The notes under the pieces were generated by a model. It was given only the letters and a program-made list of their open reading frames with translations. It did no database searches and had not been told where the DNA came from. A program made the translations under genes and the position numbers. Positions 42,811 to 53,600 of a stretch of DNA of 64,000 bases are shown piece after piece (positions within the stretch are counted from its first letter, which is position 1; each line of letters begins with the position of its first letter). Where the stretch lies: contig JAQSEB010000231.1 of NCBI GenBank assembly GCA_030063045.1, positions 372,001 to 436,000 of the forward strand, written 5' to 3'. Source of the DNA: Pratylenchus scribneri (Eukaryota; Nematoda; Chromadorea; Rhabditida; Pratylenchidae).

Positions 42811-43308
42811 ATGGTTCTAAAATTGCCTAATGAATTGATTGAAGAGATGGCAAAATTTATTTCCTATAAACCTTTAGAACGGGGCTATTACTGGTCATTT
42901 AAAGAACATGAAATTCCTGCTGCTGGCCCGATTTTATCATCATTTGCTCTTTCGTTTTTTATCAGTAATAAATGGCGGAAAATTAAAAAGAAACGACAAG
43001 AAATGCTAAAACGAATTGTGAATCAAATTAATTTAGAAAAAGGAAATGCTCTACCTTTTCTGATGATACGTTATTTGGAACTCAAAATTGGCTGGTATTG
43101 GGATAAACCGAGAGAAAATGAGAAAATATTATGCATTTTCTGTCTAAAATGGGAGAAATATGAAAAAGAAAATTTTCAAAATTGCCCGAATTCAATTCAT
43201 TTATTTCACAAAGAATGCTCTAGAGAATATATGGAACATTTTTTTGAAGATGATCCAGATAATTGGACTGAATGTCATATATGTAAACCTTTTGGTTTTG
43301 ATATATGA
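42811..43308 (+). CDS. RING-H2 protein with F-box-like N-terminus (Maverick accessory gene)
   Basis: 165 residues, opposite in direction to the virion genes. The C-terminal half has Cys108-x2-Cys111, Cys125-x4-His130-x2-His133-x2-Cys136 and Cys155-x2-Cys158, a complete RING-H2 ligand set, as in E3 ubiquitin ligases. The N-terminus MVLKLPNELIEEMAKFISY resembles the first helix of an F-box, though too short to be sure. The middle is basic (KWRKIKKKRQEMLKRIV). RING proteins are not part of the Maverick core set, so this looks like a captured gene. A role in modifying host ubiquitin pathways is inference. Frame is intact. Confidence 0.75.
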   Translation: MVLKLPNELIEEMAKFISYKPLERGYYWSFKEHEIPAAGPILSSFALSFFISNKWRKIKKKRQEMLKRIVNQINLEKGNALPFLMIRYLELKIGWYWDKPRENEKILCIFCLKWEKYEKENFQNCPNSIHLFHKECSREYMEHFFEDDPDNWTECHICKPFGFDI

Positions 43309-43360
43309 ATAAATATGAATACAAATTTCTAAATATTAAAAGTGTTTGTAATATTTCTTT

Positions 43361-43705
43361 TTAATCAAATTTATAAAAACATTCTTCACCTGGAGGGCAG
43401 ATAATAATGTTTTCTAAGTGCAAATAAAAAAATTCGTCGTAAATTGTACCGTCTTGGAATAAAGATTCATTATAAAATGAATTATCAATTTTATTTGGAG
43501 TGCACAAACAAATCAAATGTTCCGAGTTCGATGGAACAATATCGAGAATTTTTATTTCCTTTATATGGTAAAAAATTTTTCCTCTTGGATGAGCGCATCG
43601 ATGGAGTGGAAGTTGAAAATTTGAACCGTATTCCTGTACTATGCGATTTAATTCTCCCCTTGATGAACATTTGTGAAAGTCCGAAAAATAATCTAAGGCA
43701 TTCAT
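43361..43705 (-). CDS. Hypothetical Maverick protein (114 aa), uncertain
   Basis: An ATG-started frame with MNALDYFSDFHKCSSRGELN, seven Cys in total and a C-terminal CPPGEECFYKF. It has reasonable amino-acid variety, and a TATA-like TATATAAAT (complement of about 43736-43744) lies 31-39 bp upstream. A plus-strand frame (43444-43716) overlaps it almost entirely, so only one can be coding; I favour this one because of the upstream motif and size. No family recognised. Confidence 0.45.
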   Translation of the reverse strand: MNALDYFSDFHKCSSRGELNRIVQEYGSNFQLPLHRCAHPRGKIFYHIKEIKILDIVPSNSEHLICLCTPNKIDNSFYNESLFQDGTIYDEFFYLHLENIIICPPGEECFYKFD

Positions 43706-43819
43706 TTTCGATTTGAAAGAATTGGTTTTTCTTCCATTTATATAGGCCCCGAATTTCTCATGGTTTAATTTTGGCTAAAACCTTTGGGCTTTAAACAAAA
43801 TAGTCTGAAGTTTTCTTAT

Positions 43820-43995
43820 TCTCACCGGGGGGGGGGGGGGGGTCAAAAAATACTCTAAATCTTTGGGCTTTAAAAATGATTGACATCTTCTTGCACTTTC
43901 ATGGGGGGGGGGGGGGGGGTCAAAAAGTAATCAAACCTTTGCACTTTAAAAATTATTGTAACCTTATTGCTCTTTCATGGGGGGGGGGGGGGTTC
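43820..43995 (+). repeat. G-run-punctuated minisatellite next to right terminal repeat
   Basis: Units of about 75-78 bp, each ending in a run of 12 or more G, follow one another (G-runs at about 43827-43842, 43904-43919, 43979-43992 and, inside the terminal repeat, 44056-44067). The unit body reads like GGTCAAAAAGTAATCAAACC then TTTG.GCTTTAAAAATGATTG. It continues into the terminal repeat, so the inverted repeat seems to have grown from, or into, the same unit. Confidence 0.75.
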
Positions 43996-44690
43996 AAAGA
44001 GTAGCCAAGAAGTTTGGTCTTCTAACAAACTGATTGAAATTTCCTTGCTCCGTTGGGGGGGGGGGGCAAAAAAGTAGCCAAAACCTTTGGGCTTTCTATT
44101 GGTCTGATTAAGGCTTTACGATCAAACATTTGCTGGGGAATAGTCAAAAGCTTTCGACTTTTCAAAAATTTTCTGAGGAATTTTGACCAATCCTCACTCA
44201 GAAAAATAGTCAATAACTTTGGCCTTTTCATAAATTGTCAAAGTTTTTTTGGTCAATCATGGACCGGTGAGTAGTCAAAACCTTTGGGCTTTTCAAAAAT
44301 GATCTGAGTCATTTTGGTTATGATCAGAATGGGGGGGCAAGAATACCTTTAGGTTTTCTAAAGATTTGAGACTTTTCTTGAAAAATCCGGGGAGTTGTAG
44401 AAAAAGTAGCCAAAATCTTTGGGTTTGCTAATGGTCAGTTTGAGGCTTTTGATCCAACATTTTCTGGAGAAGAATCAAAAGCTTTCGACTTTTCAAAATT
44501 TTCTGAGGAATTTTGACCAATCCTGCTCAGAAAAATAGTCAATAACTTTGGCCTTTTCATAAATTGTCAAAGTTTTTTGGTCAATCATGGACCGGTGAGT
44601 AGTCAAAACCTTTGGGCTTTTCAAAAATGATCTGAGTCATTTTGGTTATGGTCAAAATGGGGGGTGAGCCAGAACTTCGTTTATACTACT
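43978..44690 (-). repeat. Maverick right terminal inverted repeat
   Basis: Reverse complement of 29332-30046. It ends CGTTTATACTACT, complementary to the left start AGTAGTATAAACG. Identity is very high over the outer 640 bp and falls off near the innermost G-run. The same internal 327-bp duplication is present. Confidence 0.9.
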
Positions 44691-44696
44691 TAGGTA
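44691..44696. repeat. Target-site duplication, right copy (TAGGTA)
   Basis: Directly after ...TATACTACT the satellite resumes as TAGGTATATTTTGAGG. The first six bases repeat the left copy at 29326-29331 exactly. Confidence 0.95.
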
Positions 44697-47600
44697 TATT
44701 TTGAGGGTCATATTTGAGGAAAAATCGACGGATGGCCATATCTCTTAAAATTTTTTAACAAATCTTCTAATTTTTTGGGAAAAAATATAGATTAATATTG
44801 GAAAAATAATACTATAAGAATAAGGGCAATTGTACATATTTTTTACAGGAAATCATATTTTTTACCTAACTAGGTATATTTTGAGGGTCATATTTGAGGG
44901 TCAAATCGACGGATGGCCATATCTCTTAAAATTTTTTAACAAATCTTCTAATTTTTTGGGAAAAAATATAGTTTAATATTGGAAAAATAATACTATAAGA
45001 ATAAGGGCAATTGTACGTATTTTTTTCAAGTAATCATATTTTTTACCTAACTAGGTATATTTTGAGGGTCATATTTGAGGGTCAAATCGACGGATGGCCA
45101 TATCTCTTAAAATTTTTTAAAAAATCTTCTAATTTTTTGGGAAAAAATATAGTTTTATATTGGAAAAATAATACTATAAGAATAAGGGCAATTGTACGTA
45201 TTTTTTTCAAGTAATCATATTTTTTACCTAACTAGGTATATTTTGAGGGTCATATTTGAGGAAAAATCGACGGATGGCCATATCTCTTAAAATTTTCTAA
45301 CAAATCTTCTAATTTTTTGGGAAAAAATATAGTTTTATATTGGAAAAATAATACTATAAGAATAAGGGCAATTGTACGTATTTTTTTCAAGTAATCATAT
45401 TTTTTACCTAACTAGGTATATTTTGAGGGTCATATTTGAGGGTCAAATCGACGGATGGCCATATCTCTTAAAATTTTTTAAAAAATCTTCTAATTTTTTG
45501 GGAAAAAATATAGTTTAATATTGGAAAAATAATACTATAAGAATAAGGGCAATTGTACGTATTTTTTTCAAGTAATCATATTTTTTACCTAACTAGGTAT
45601 ATTTTGAGGGTCATATTTGAGGGTCAAATCGACGGATGGCCATATCTCTTAAAATTTTTTAAAAAATCTTCTAATTTTTTGGGAAAAAATATAGTTTTAT
45701 ATTGGAAAAATAATACTATAAGAATAAGGGCAATTGTACGTATTTTTTTCAAGTAATCATATTTTTTACCTAACTAGGTATATTTTGAGGGTCATATTTG
45801 AGGAAAAATCGACGGATGGCCATATCTCTTAAAATTTTCTAACAAATCTTCTAATTTTTTGGGAAAAAATATAGTTTTATATTGGAAAAATAATACTATA
45901 AGAATAAGGGCAATTGTACGTATTTTTTTCAAGTAATCATATTTTTTACCTAACTAGGTATATTTTGAGGGTCATATTTGAGGGTCAAATCGACGGATGG
46001 CCATATCTCTTAAAATTTTTTAAAAAATCTTCTAATTTTTTGGGAAAAAATATAGTTTTATATTGGAAAAATAATACTATAAGAATAAGGGCAATTGTAC
46101 GTATTTTTTTCAAGTAATCATATTTTTTACCTAACTAGGTATATTTTGAGGGTCATATTTGAGGGTCAAATCGACGGATGGCCATATCTCTTAAAATTTT
46201 TTAAAAAATCTTCTAATTTTTTGGGAAAAAATATAGTTTTATATTGGAAAAATAATACTATAAGAATAAGGGCAATTGTACGTATTTTTTTCAAATAATC
46301 ATATTTTTTACCTAACTAGGTATATTTTGAGGGTTATATTTGAGGGTCAAATCGACGGATGGCCATATCTCTTAAAATTTTTTAACAAATCTTCTAATTT
46401 TTTGGAAAAAAATATAGTTTAATATTGGAAAAATAATACTATAAGAATAAGGGCAATTGTACGTATTTTTTTCAAGAAATCATATTTTTTACCTAACTAG
46501 GTATATTTTGAGGGTCATATTTGAGGGTCAAATCGACGGATGGCCATATCTCTTAAAATTTTTTAAAAAATCTTCTAATTTTTTGGGAAAAAATATAGTT
46601 TTATATTGGAAAAATAATACTATAAGAATAAGGGCAATTGTACGTATTTTTTTCAAATAATCATATTTTTTACCTAACTAGGTATATTTTGAGGGTTATA
46701 TTTGAGGGTCAAATCGACGGATGGCCATATCTCTTAAAATTTTTTAACAAATCTTCTAATTTTTTGGGAAAAAATATAGTTTAATATTGGAAAAATAATA
46801 CTATAAGAATAAGGGCAATTGTACGTATTTTTTTCAAGTAATCATATTTTTTACCTAACTAGGTATATTTTGAGGGTCATATTTGAGGGTCAAATCGACG
46901 GATGGCCATATCTCTTAAAATTTTTTAAAAAATCTTCTAATTTTTTGGGAAAAAATATAGTTTAATATTGGAAAAATAATACTATAAGAATAAGGGCAAT
47001 TGTACGTATTTTTTTCAAGAAATCATATTTTTTACCTAACTAGGTATATTTTGAGGGTCATATTTGAGGGTCAAATCGACGGATGGCCATATCTCTTAAA
47101 ATTTTTTAACAAATCTTCTAATTTTTTGGGAAAAAATATAGTTTAATATTGGAAAAATAATACTATAAGAATAAGGGCAATTGTACGTATTTTTTTCAAG
47201 AAATCGTATTTTTTACCTAACTAGGTATATTTTGAGGGTCATATTTGAGGGTCAAATCGACGGATGGCCATAACTCGCCAATTTTTGAAGATATTGAATT
47301 TTCGTTTTCAGTTTCAGAATCTACATAAAAAATACTATTAGAATCAACTTTTTAAAAATTTAAAATCTTTTTTTTGAAAATTTTTCTTTTATCGAATTTA
47401 TGACGCAGTATATTTTGAGGGTCAACTTGACGGATGGCCATATCTCTTAAAATTTTTTAACAAATCTTCTAATTTTTTGGAAAAAAATATAGTTTAATAT
47501 TGGAAAAATAACACTATAAGAATAAGGGCAATTGTACGTATTTTTTTCAAGAAATCATATTTTTTACCTAACTAGGTATATTTTGAGGGTCATATTTGAG

Positions 47601-50600
47601 GGTCAAATCGACGGATGGCCATATCTCTTAAAATTTTTTAAAAAATCTTCTAATTTTTTGGGAAAAAATATAGTTTTATATTGGAAATATAATACTATAA
47701 AAATAAGGGCAATTGTACGTATTTTTTTCAAGAAATCATATTTTTACCTAACTAGGTATATTTTGAGGGTCATATTTGAGGGTCAAATCGACGGATGGCC
47801 ATAACTCGCCAATTTTTGAAGATATTGAATTTTCGTTTTCAGTTTCAGAATCTACATAAAAAATACTATTAGAATCAACTTTTTAAAAATTTAAAATCTT
47901 TTTTTTGAAAATTTTTCTTTTATCGAATTTATGACGCAGTATATTTTGAGGGTCAACTTGACGGATGGCCATATCTCTTAAAATTTTCTAACAAATCTTC
48001 TAATTTTTTGGGAAAAAATATAGTTTTATATTGGAAAAATAATACTATAAGAATGAGGGCAATTGTACGTATTTTTTTCAAGAAATCATATTTTTTACCT
48101 AACTAGGTATATTTTGAGGGTCATATTTGAGGGTCAAATCGACGGATGGCCATATCTCTTAAAATTTTTTAAAAAATCTTCTAATTTTTTGGGAAAAAAT
48201 ATAGTTTTATATTGGAAATATAATACTATAAAAATAAGGGCAATTGTACGTATTTTTTTCAAGAAATCATATTTTTACCTAACTAGGTATATTTTGAGGG
48301 TCATATTTGAGGGTCAAATCGACGGATGGCCATAACTCGCCAATTTTTGAAGATATTGAATTTTCGTTTTCAGTTTCAGAATCTACATAAAAAATACTAT
48401 TAGAATCAACTTTTTAAAAATTTAAAATCTTTTTTTTGAAAATTTTTCTTTTATCGAATTTATGACGCAGTATATTTTGAGGGTCAACTTGACGGATGGC
48501 CATATCTCTTAAAATTTTCTAACAAATCTTCTAATTTTTTGGGAAAAAATATAGTTTTATATTGGAAAAATAATACTATAAGAATGAGGGCAATTGTACG
48601 TATTTTTTTCAAGAAATCATATTTTTTACCTAACTAGGTATATTTTGAGGGTCATATTTGAGGGTCAAATCGACGGATGGCCATATCTCTTAAAATTTTT
48701 TAAAAAATCTTCTAATTTTTTGGGAAAAAATATAGTTTTATATTGGAAAAATAATACTATAAGAATAAGGGCAATTGTACGTATTTTTTTCAAATAATCA
48801 TATTTTTTACCTAACTAGGTATATTTTGAGGGTTATATTTGAGGGTCAAATCGACGGATGGCCATATCTCATAAAATTTTTTAACAAATCTTCTAATTTT
48901 TTGGGAAAAAATATAGTTTAATATTGGAAAAATAATACTATAAGAATAAGGGCAATTGTACGTATTTTTTTCAAGTAATCATATTTTTTACCTAACTAGG
49001 TATATTTTGAGGGTCATATTTGAGGGTCAAATCGACGGATGGCCATATCTCTTAAAATTTTTTAAAAAATCTTCTAATTTTTTGGGAAAAAATATAGTTT
49101 AATATTGGAAAAATAATACTATAAGAATAAGGGCAATTGTACGTATTTTTTTCAAGTAATCATATTTTTTACCTAACTAGGTATATTTTGAGGGTCATAT
49201 TTGAGGGTCAAATCGACGGATGGCCATATCTCTTAAAATTTTTTAACAAATCTTCTAATTTTTTGGGAAAAAATATAGTTTAATATTGGAAAAATAATAC
49301 TATAAGAATAAGGGCAATTGTACGTATTTTTTTCAAGAAATCGTATTTTTTACCTAACTAGGTATATTTTGAGGGTCATATTTGAGGGTCAAATCGACGG
49401 ATGGCCATAACTCGCCAATTTTTGAAGATATTGAATTTTCGTTTTCAGTTTCAGAATCTACATAAAAAATACTATTAGAATCAACTTTTTAAAAATTTAA
49501 AATCTTTTTTTTGAAAATTTTTCTTTTATCGAATTTATGACGCAGTATATTTTGAGGGTCAACTTGACGGATGGCCATATCTCTTAAAATTTTTTAACAA
49601 ATCTTCTAATTTTTTGGAAAAAAATATAGTTTAATATTGGAAAAATAATACTATAAGAATAAGGGCAATTGTACGTATTTTTTTCAAGAAATCATATTTT
49701 TTACCTAACTAGGTATATTTTGAGGGTCATATTTGAGGGTCAAATCGACGGATGGCCATATCTCTTAAAATTTTTTAAAAAATCTTCTAATTTTTTGGGA
49801 AAAAATATAGTTTTATATTGGAAATATAATACTATAAAAATAAGGGCAATTGTACGTATTTTTTTCAAGAAATCATATTTTTACCTAACTAGGTATATTT
49901 TGAGGGTCATATTTGAGGGTCAAATCGACGGATGGCCATAACTCGCCAATTTTTGAAGATATTGAATTTTCGTTTTCAGTTTCAGAATCTACATAAAAAA
50001 TACTATTAGAATCAACTTTTTAAAAATTTAATATCTTTTTTTTGAAAATTTTTCTTTTATCGAATTTATGACGCAGTATATTTTGAGGGTCAACTTGACG
50101 GATGGCCATATCTCTTAAAATTTTCTAACAAATCTTCTAATTTTTTGGGAAAAAATATAGTTTTATATTGGAAAAATAATACTATAAGAATGAGGGCAAT
50201 TGTACGTATTTTTTTCAAGAAATCATATTTTTTACCTAACTAGGTATATTTTGAGGGTCATATTTGAGGGTCAAATCGACGGATGGCCATATCTCTTAAA
50301 ATTTTTTAAAAAATCTTCTAATTTTTTGGGAAAAAATATAGTTTTATATTGGAAAAATAATACTATAAGAATAAGGGCAATTGTACGTATTTTTTTCAAA
50401 TAATCATATTTTTTACCTAACTAGGTATATTTTGAGGGTTATATTTGAGGGTCAAATCGACGGATGGCCATATCTCATAAAATTTTTTAACAAATCTTCT
50501 AATTTTTTGGGAAAAAATATAGTTTAATATTGGAAAAATAATACTATAAGAATAAGGGCAATTGTACGTATTTTTTTCAAGTAATCATATTTTTTACCTA

Positions 50601-53600
50601 ACTAGGTATATTTTGAGGGTCATATTTGAGGGTCAAATCGACGGATGGCCATATCTCTTAAAATTTTTTAAAAAATCTTCTAATTTTTTGGGAAAAAATA
50701 TAGTTTAATATTGGAAAAATAATACTATAAGAATAAGGGCAATTGTACGTATTTTTTTCAAGAAATCATATTTTTTACCTAACTAGGTATATTTTGAGGG
50801 TCATATTTGAGGGTCAAATCGACGGATGGCCATATCTCTTAAAATTTTTTAACAAATCTTCTAATTTTTTGGGAAAAAATATAGTTTAATATTGGAAAAA
50901 TAATACTATAAGAATAAGGGCAATTGTACGTATTTTTTTCAAGAAATCGTATTTTTTACCTAACTAGGTATATTTTGAGGGTCATATTTGAGGGTCAAAT
51001 CGACGGATGGCCATAACTCGCCAATTTTTGAAGATATTGAATTTTCGTTTTCAGTTTCAGAATCTACATAAAAAATACTATTAGAATCAACTTTTTAAAA
51101 ATTTAAAATCTTTTTTTTGAAAATTTTTCTTTTATCGAATTTATGACGCAGTATATTTTGAGGGTCAACTTGACGGATGGCCATATCTCTTAAAATTTTT
51201 TAACAAATCTTCTAATTTTTTGGGAAAAAATATAGTTTTATATTGGAAAAATAATACTATAAGAATAAGGGCAATTGTACGTATTTTTTTCAAGAAATCA
51301 TATTTTTTACCTAACTAGGTATATTTTGAGGGTCAAATCGACGGATGGCCATATCTCTTAAAATTTTTTAAAAAATCTTCTAATTTTTTGGGAAAAAATA
51401 TAGTTTTATATTGGAAATATAATACTATAAAAATAAGGGCAATTGTACGTATTTTTTTCAAGAAATCATATTTTTACCTAACTAGGTATATTTTGAGGGT
51501 CATATTTGAGGGTCAAATCGACGGATGGCCATAACTCGCCAATTTTTGAAGATATTGAATTTTCGTTTTCAGTTTCAGAATCTACATAAAAAATACTATT
51601 AGAATCAACTTTTTAAAAATTTAAAATCTTTTTTTTGAAAATTTTTCTTTTATCGAATTTATGACGCAGTATATTTTGAGGGTCAACTTGACGGATGGCC
51701 ATATCTCTTAAAATTTTCTAACAAATCTTCTAATTTTTTGGGAAAAAATATAGTTTTATATTGGAAAAATAATACTATAAGAATGAGGGCAATTGTACGT
51801 ATTTTTTTCAAGAAATCATATTTTTTACCTAACTAGGTATATTTTGAGGGTCATATTTGAGGGTCAAATCGACGGATGGCCATATCTCTTAAAATTTTTT
51901 AAAAAATCTTCTAATTTTTTGGGAAAAAATATAGTTTTATATTGGAAAAATAATACTATAAGAATAAGGGCAATTGTACGTATTTTTTTCAAATAATCAT
52001 ATTTTTTACCTAACTAGGTATATTTTGAGGGTTATATTTGAGGGTCAAATCGACGGATGGCCATATCTCATAAAATTTTTTAACAAATCTTCTAATTTTT
52101 TGGGAAAAAATATAGTTTAATATTGGAAAAATAATACTATAAGAATAAGGGCAATTGTACGTATTTTTTTCAAGTAATCATATTTTTTACCTAACTAGGT
52201 ATATTTTGAGGGTCATATTTGAGGGTCAAATCGACGGATGGCCATATCTCTTAAAATTTTTTAAAAAATCTTCTAATTTTTTGGGAAAAAATATAGTTTA
52301 ATATTGGAAAAATAATACTATAAGAATAAGGGCAATTGTACGTATTTTTTTCAAGTAATCATATTTTTTACCTAACTAGGTATATTTTGAGGGTCATATT
52401 TGAGGGTCAAATCGACGGATGGCCATATCTCTTAAAATTTTTTAACAAATCTTCTAATTTTTTGGGAAAAAATATAGTTTAATATTGGAAAAATAATACT
52501 ATAAGAATAAGGGCAATTGTACGTATTTTTTTCAAGAAATCGTATTTTTTACCTAACTAGGTATATTTTGAGGGTCATATTTGAGGGTCAAATCGACGGA
52601 TGGCCATAACTCGCCAATTTTTGAAGATATTGAATTTTCGTTTTCAGTTTCAGAATCTACATAAAAAATACTATTAGAATCAACTTTTTAAAAATTTAAA
52701 ATCTTTTTTTTGAAAATTTTTCTTTTATCGAATTTATGACGCAGTATATTTTGAGGGTCAACTTGACGGATGGCCATATCTCTTAAAATTTTCTAACAAA
52801 TCTTCTAATTTTTTGGGAAAAAATATAGTTTTATATAGGAAAAATAATACTATAAGAATGAGGGCAATTGTACGTATTTTTTTCAAGAAATCATATTTTT
52901 TACCTAACTAGGTATATTTTGAGGGTCATATTTGAGGGTCAAATCGACGGATGGCCATATCTCTTAAAATTTTTTAAAAAATCTTCTAATTTTTTGGGAA
53001 AAAATATAGTTTTATATTGGAAATATAATACTATAAAAATAAGGGCAATTGTACGTATTTTTTTCAAGAAATCATATTTTTACCTAACTAGGTATATTTT
53101 GAGGGTCATATTTGAGGGTCAAATCGACGGATGGCCATAACTCGCCAATTTTTGAAGATATTGAATTTTCGTTTTCAGTTTCAGAATCTACATAAAAAAT
53201 ACTATTAGAATCAACTTTTTAAAAATTTAAAATCTTTTTTTTGAAAATTTTTCTTTTATCGAATTTATGACGCAGTATATTTTGAGGGTCAACTTGACGG
53301 ATGGCCATATCTCTTAAAATTTTCTAACAAATCTTCTAATTTTTTGGGAAAAAATATAGTTTTATATTGGAAAAATAATACTATAAGAATGAGGGCAATT
53401 GTACGTATTTTTTTCAAGAAATCATATTTTTTACCTAACTAGGTATATTTTGAGGGTCATATTTGAGGGTCAAATCGACGGATGGCCATATCTCTTAAAA
53501 TTTTTTAAAAAATCTTCTAATTTTTTGGGAAAAAATATAGTTTAATATTGGAAAAATAATACTATAAGAATAAGGGCAATTGTACGTATTTTTTTCAAGA

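Larger units (their letters stand above)
29332..44690. mobile_element. Maverick/Polinton virus-like transposon, 15,359 bp
   Basis: Termini are 5'-AGTAGTATAAACG...CGTTTATACTACT-3' with a perfect 6-bp duplication TAGGTA, exactly the AG...CT ends and 6-bp duplications typical of Mavericks. Terminal inverted repeats are about 715 bp. The element encodes the virion module (protease, major and minor capsid proteins, packaging ATPase), the integrase and several small proteins, all as uninterrupted frames. The hallmark protein-primed DNA polymerase B is absent: 30.05-34.38 kb has no long frame on either strand. It lies in satellite DNA. The intact genes and near-identical terminal repeats (a 73-codon stretch translates identically from both) point to a recent insertion. 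It is probably not autonomous for replication. Confidence 0.95.

Noticed and set aside
43444..43716. Plus-strand 90-codon frame near the right end of the Maverick
   Set aside because: It is antisense to the 114-codon frame 43361-43705, which has an upstream TATA-like motif and better composition. Only one can be coding.
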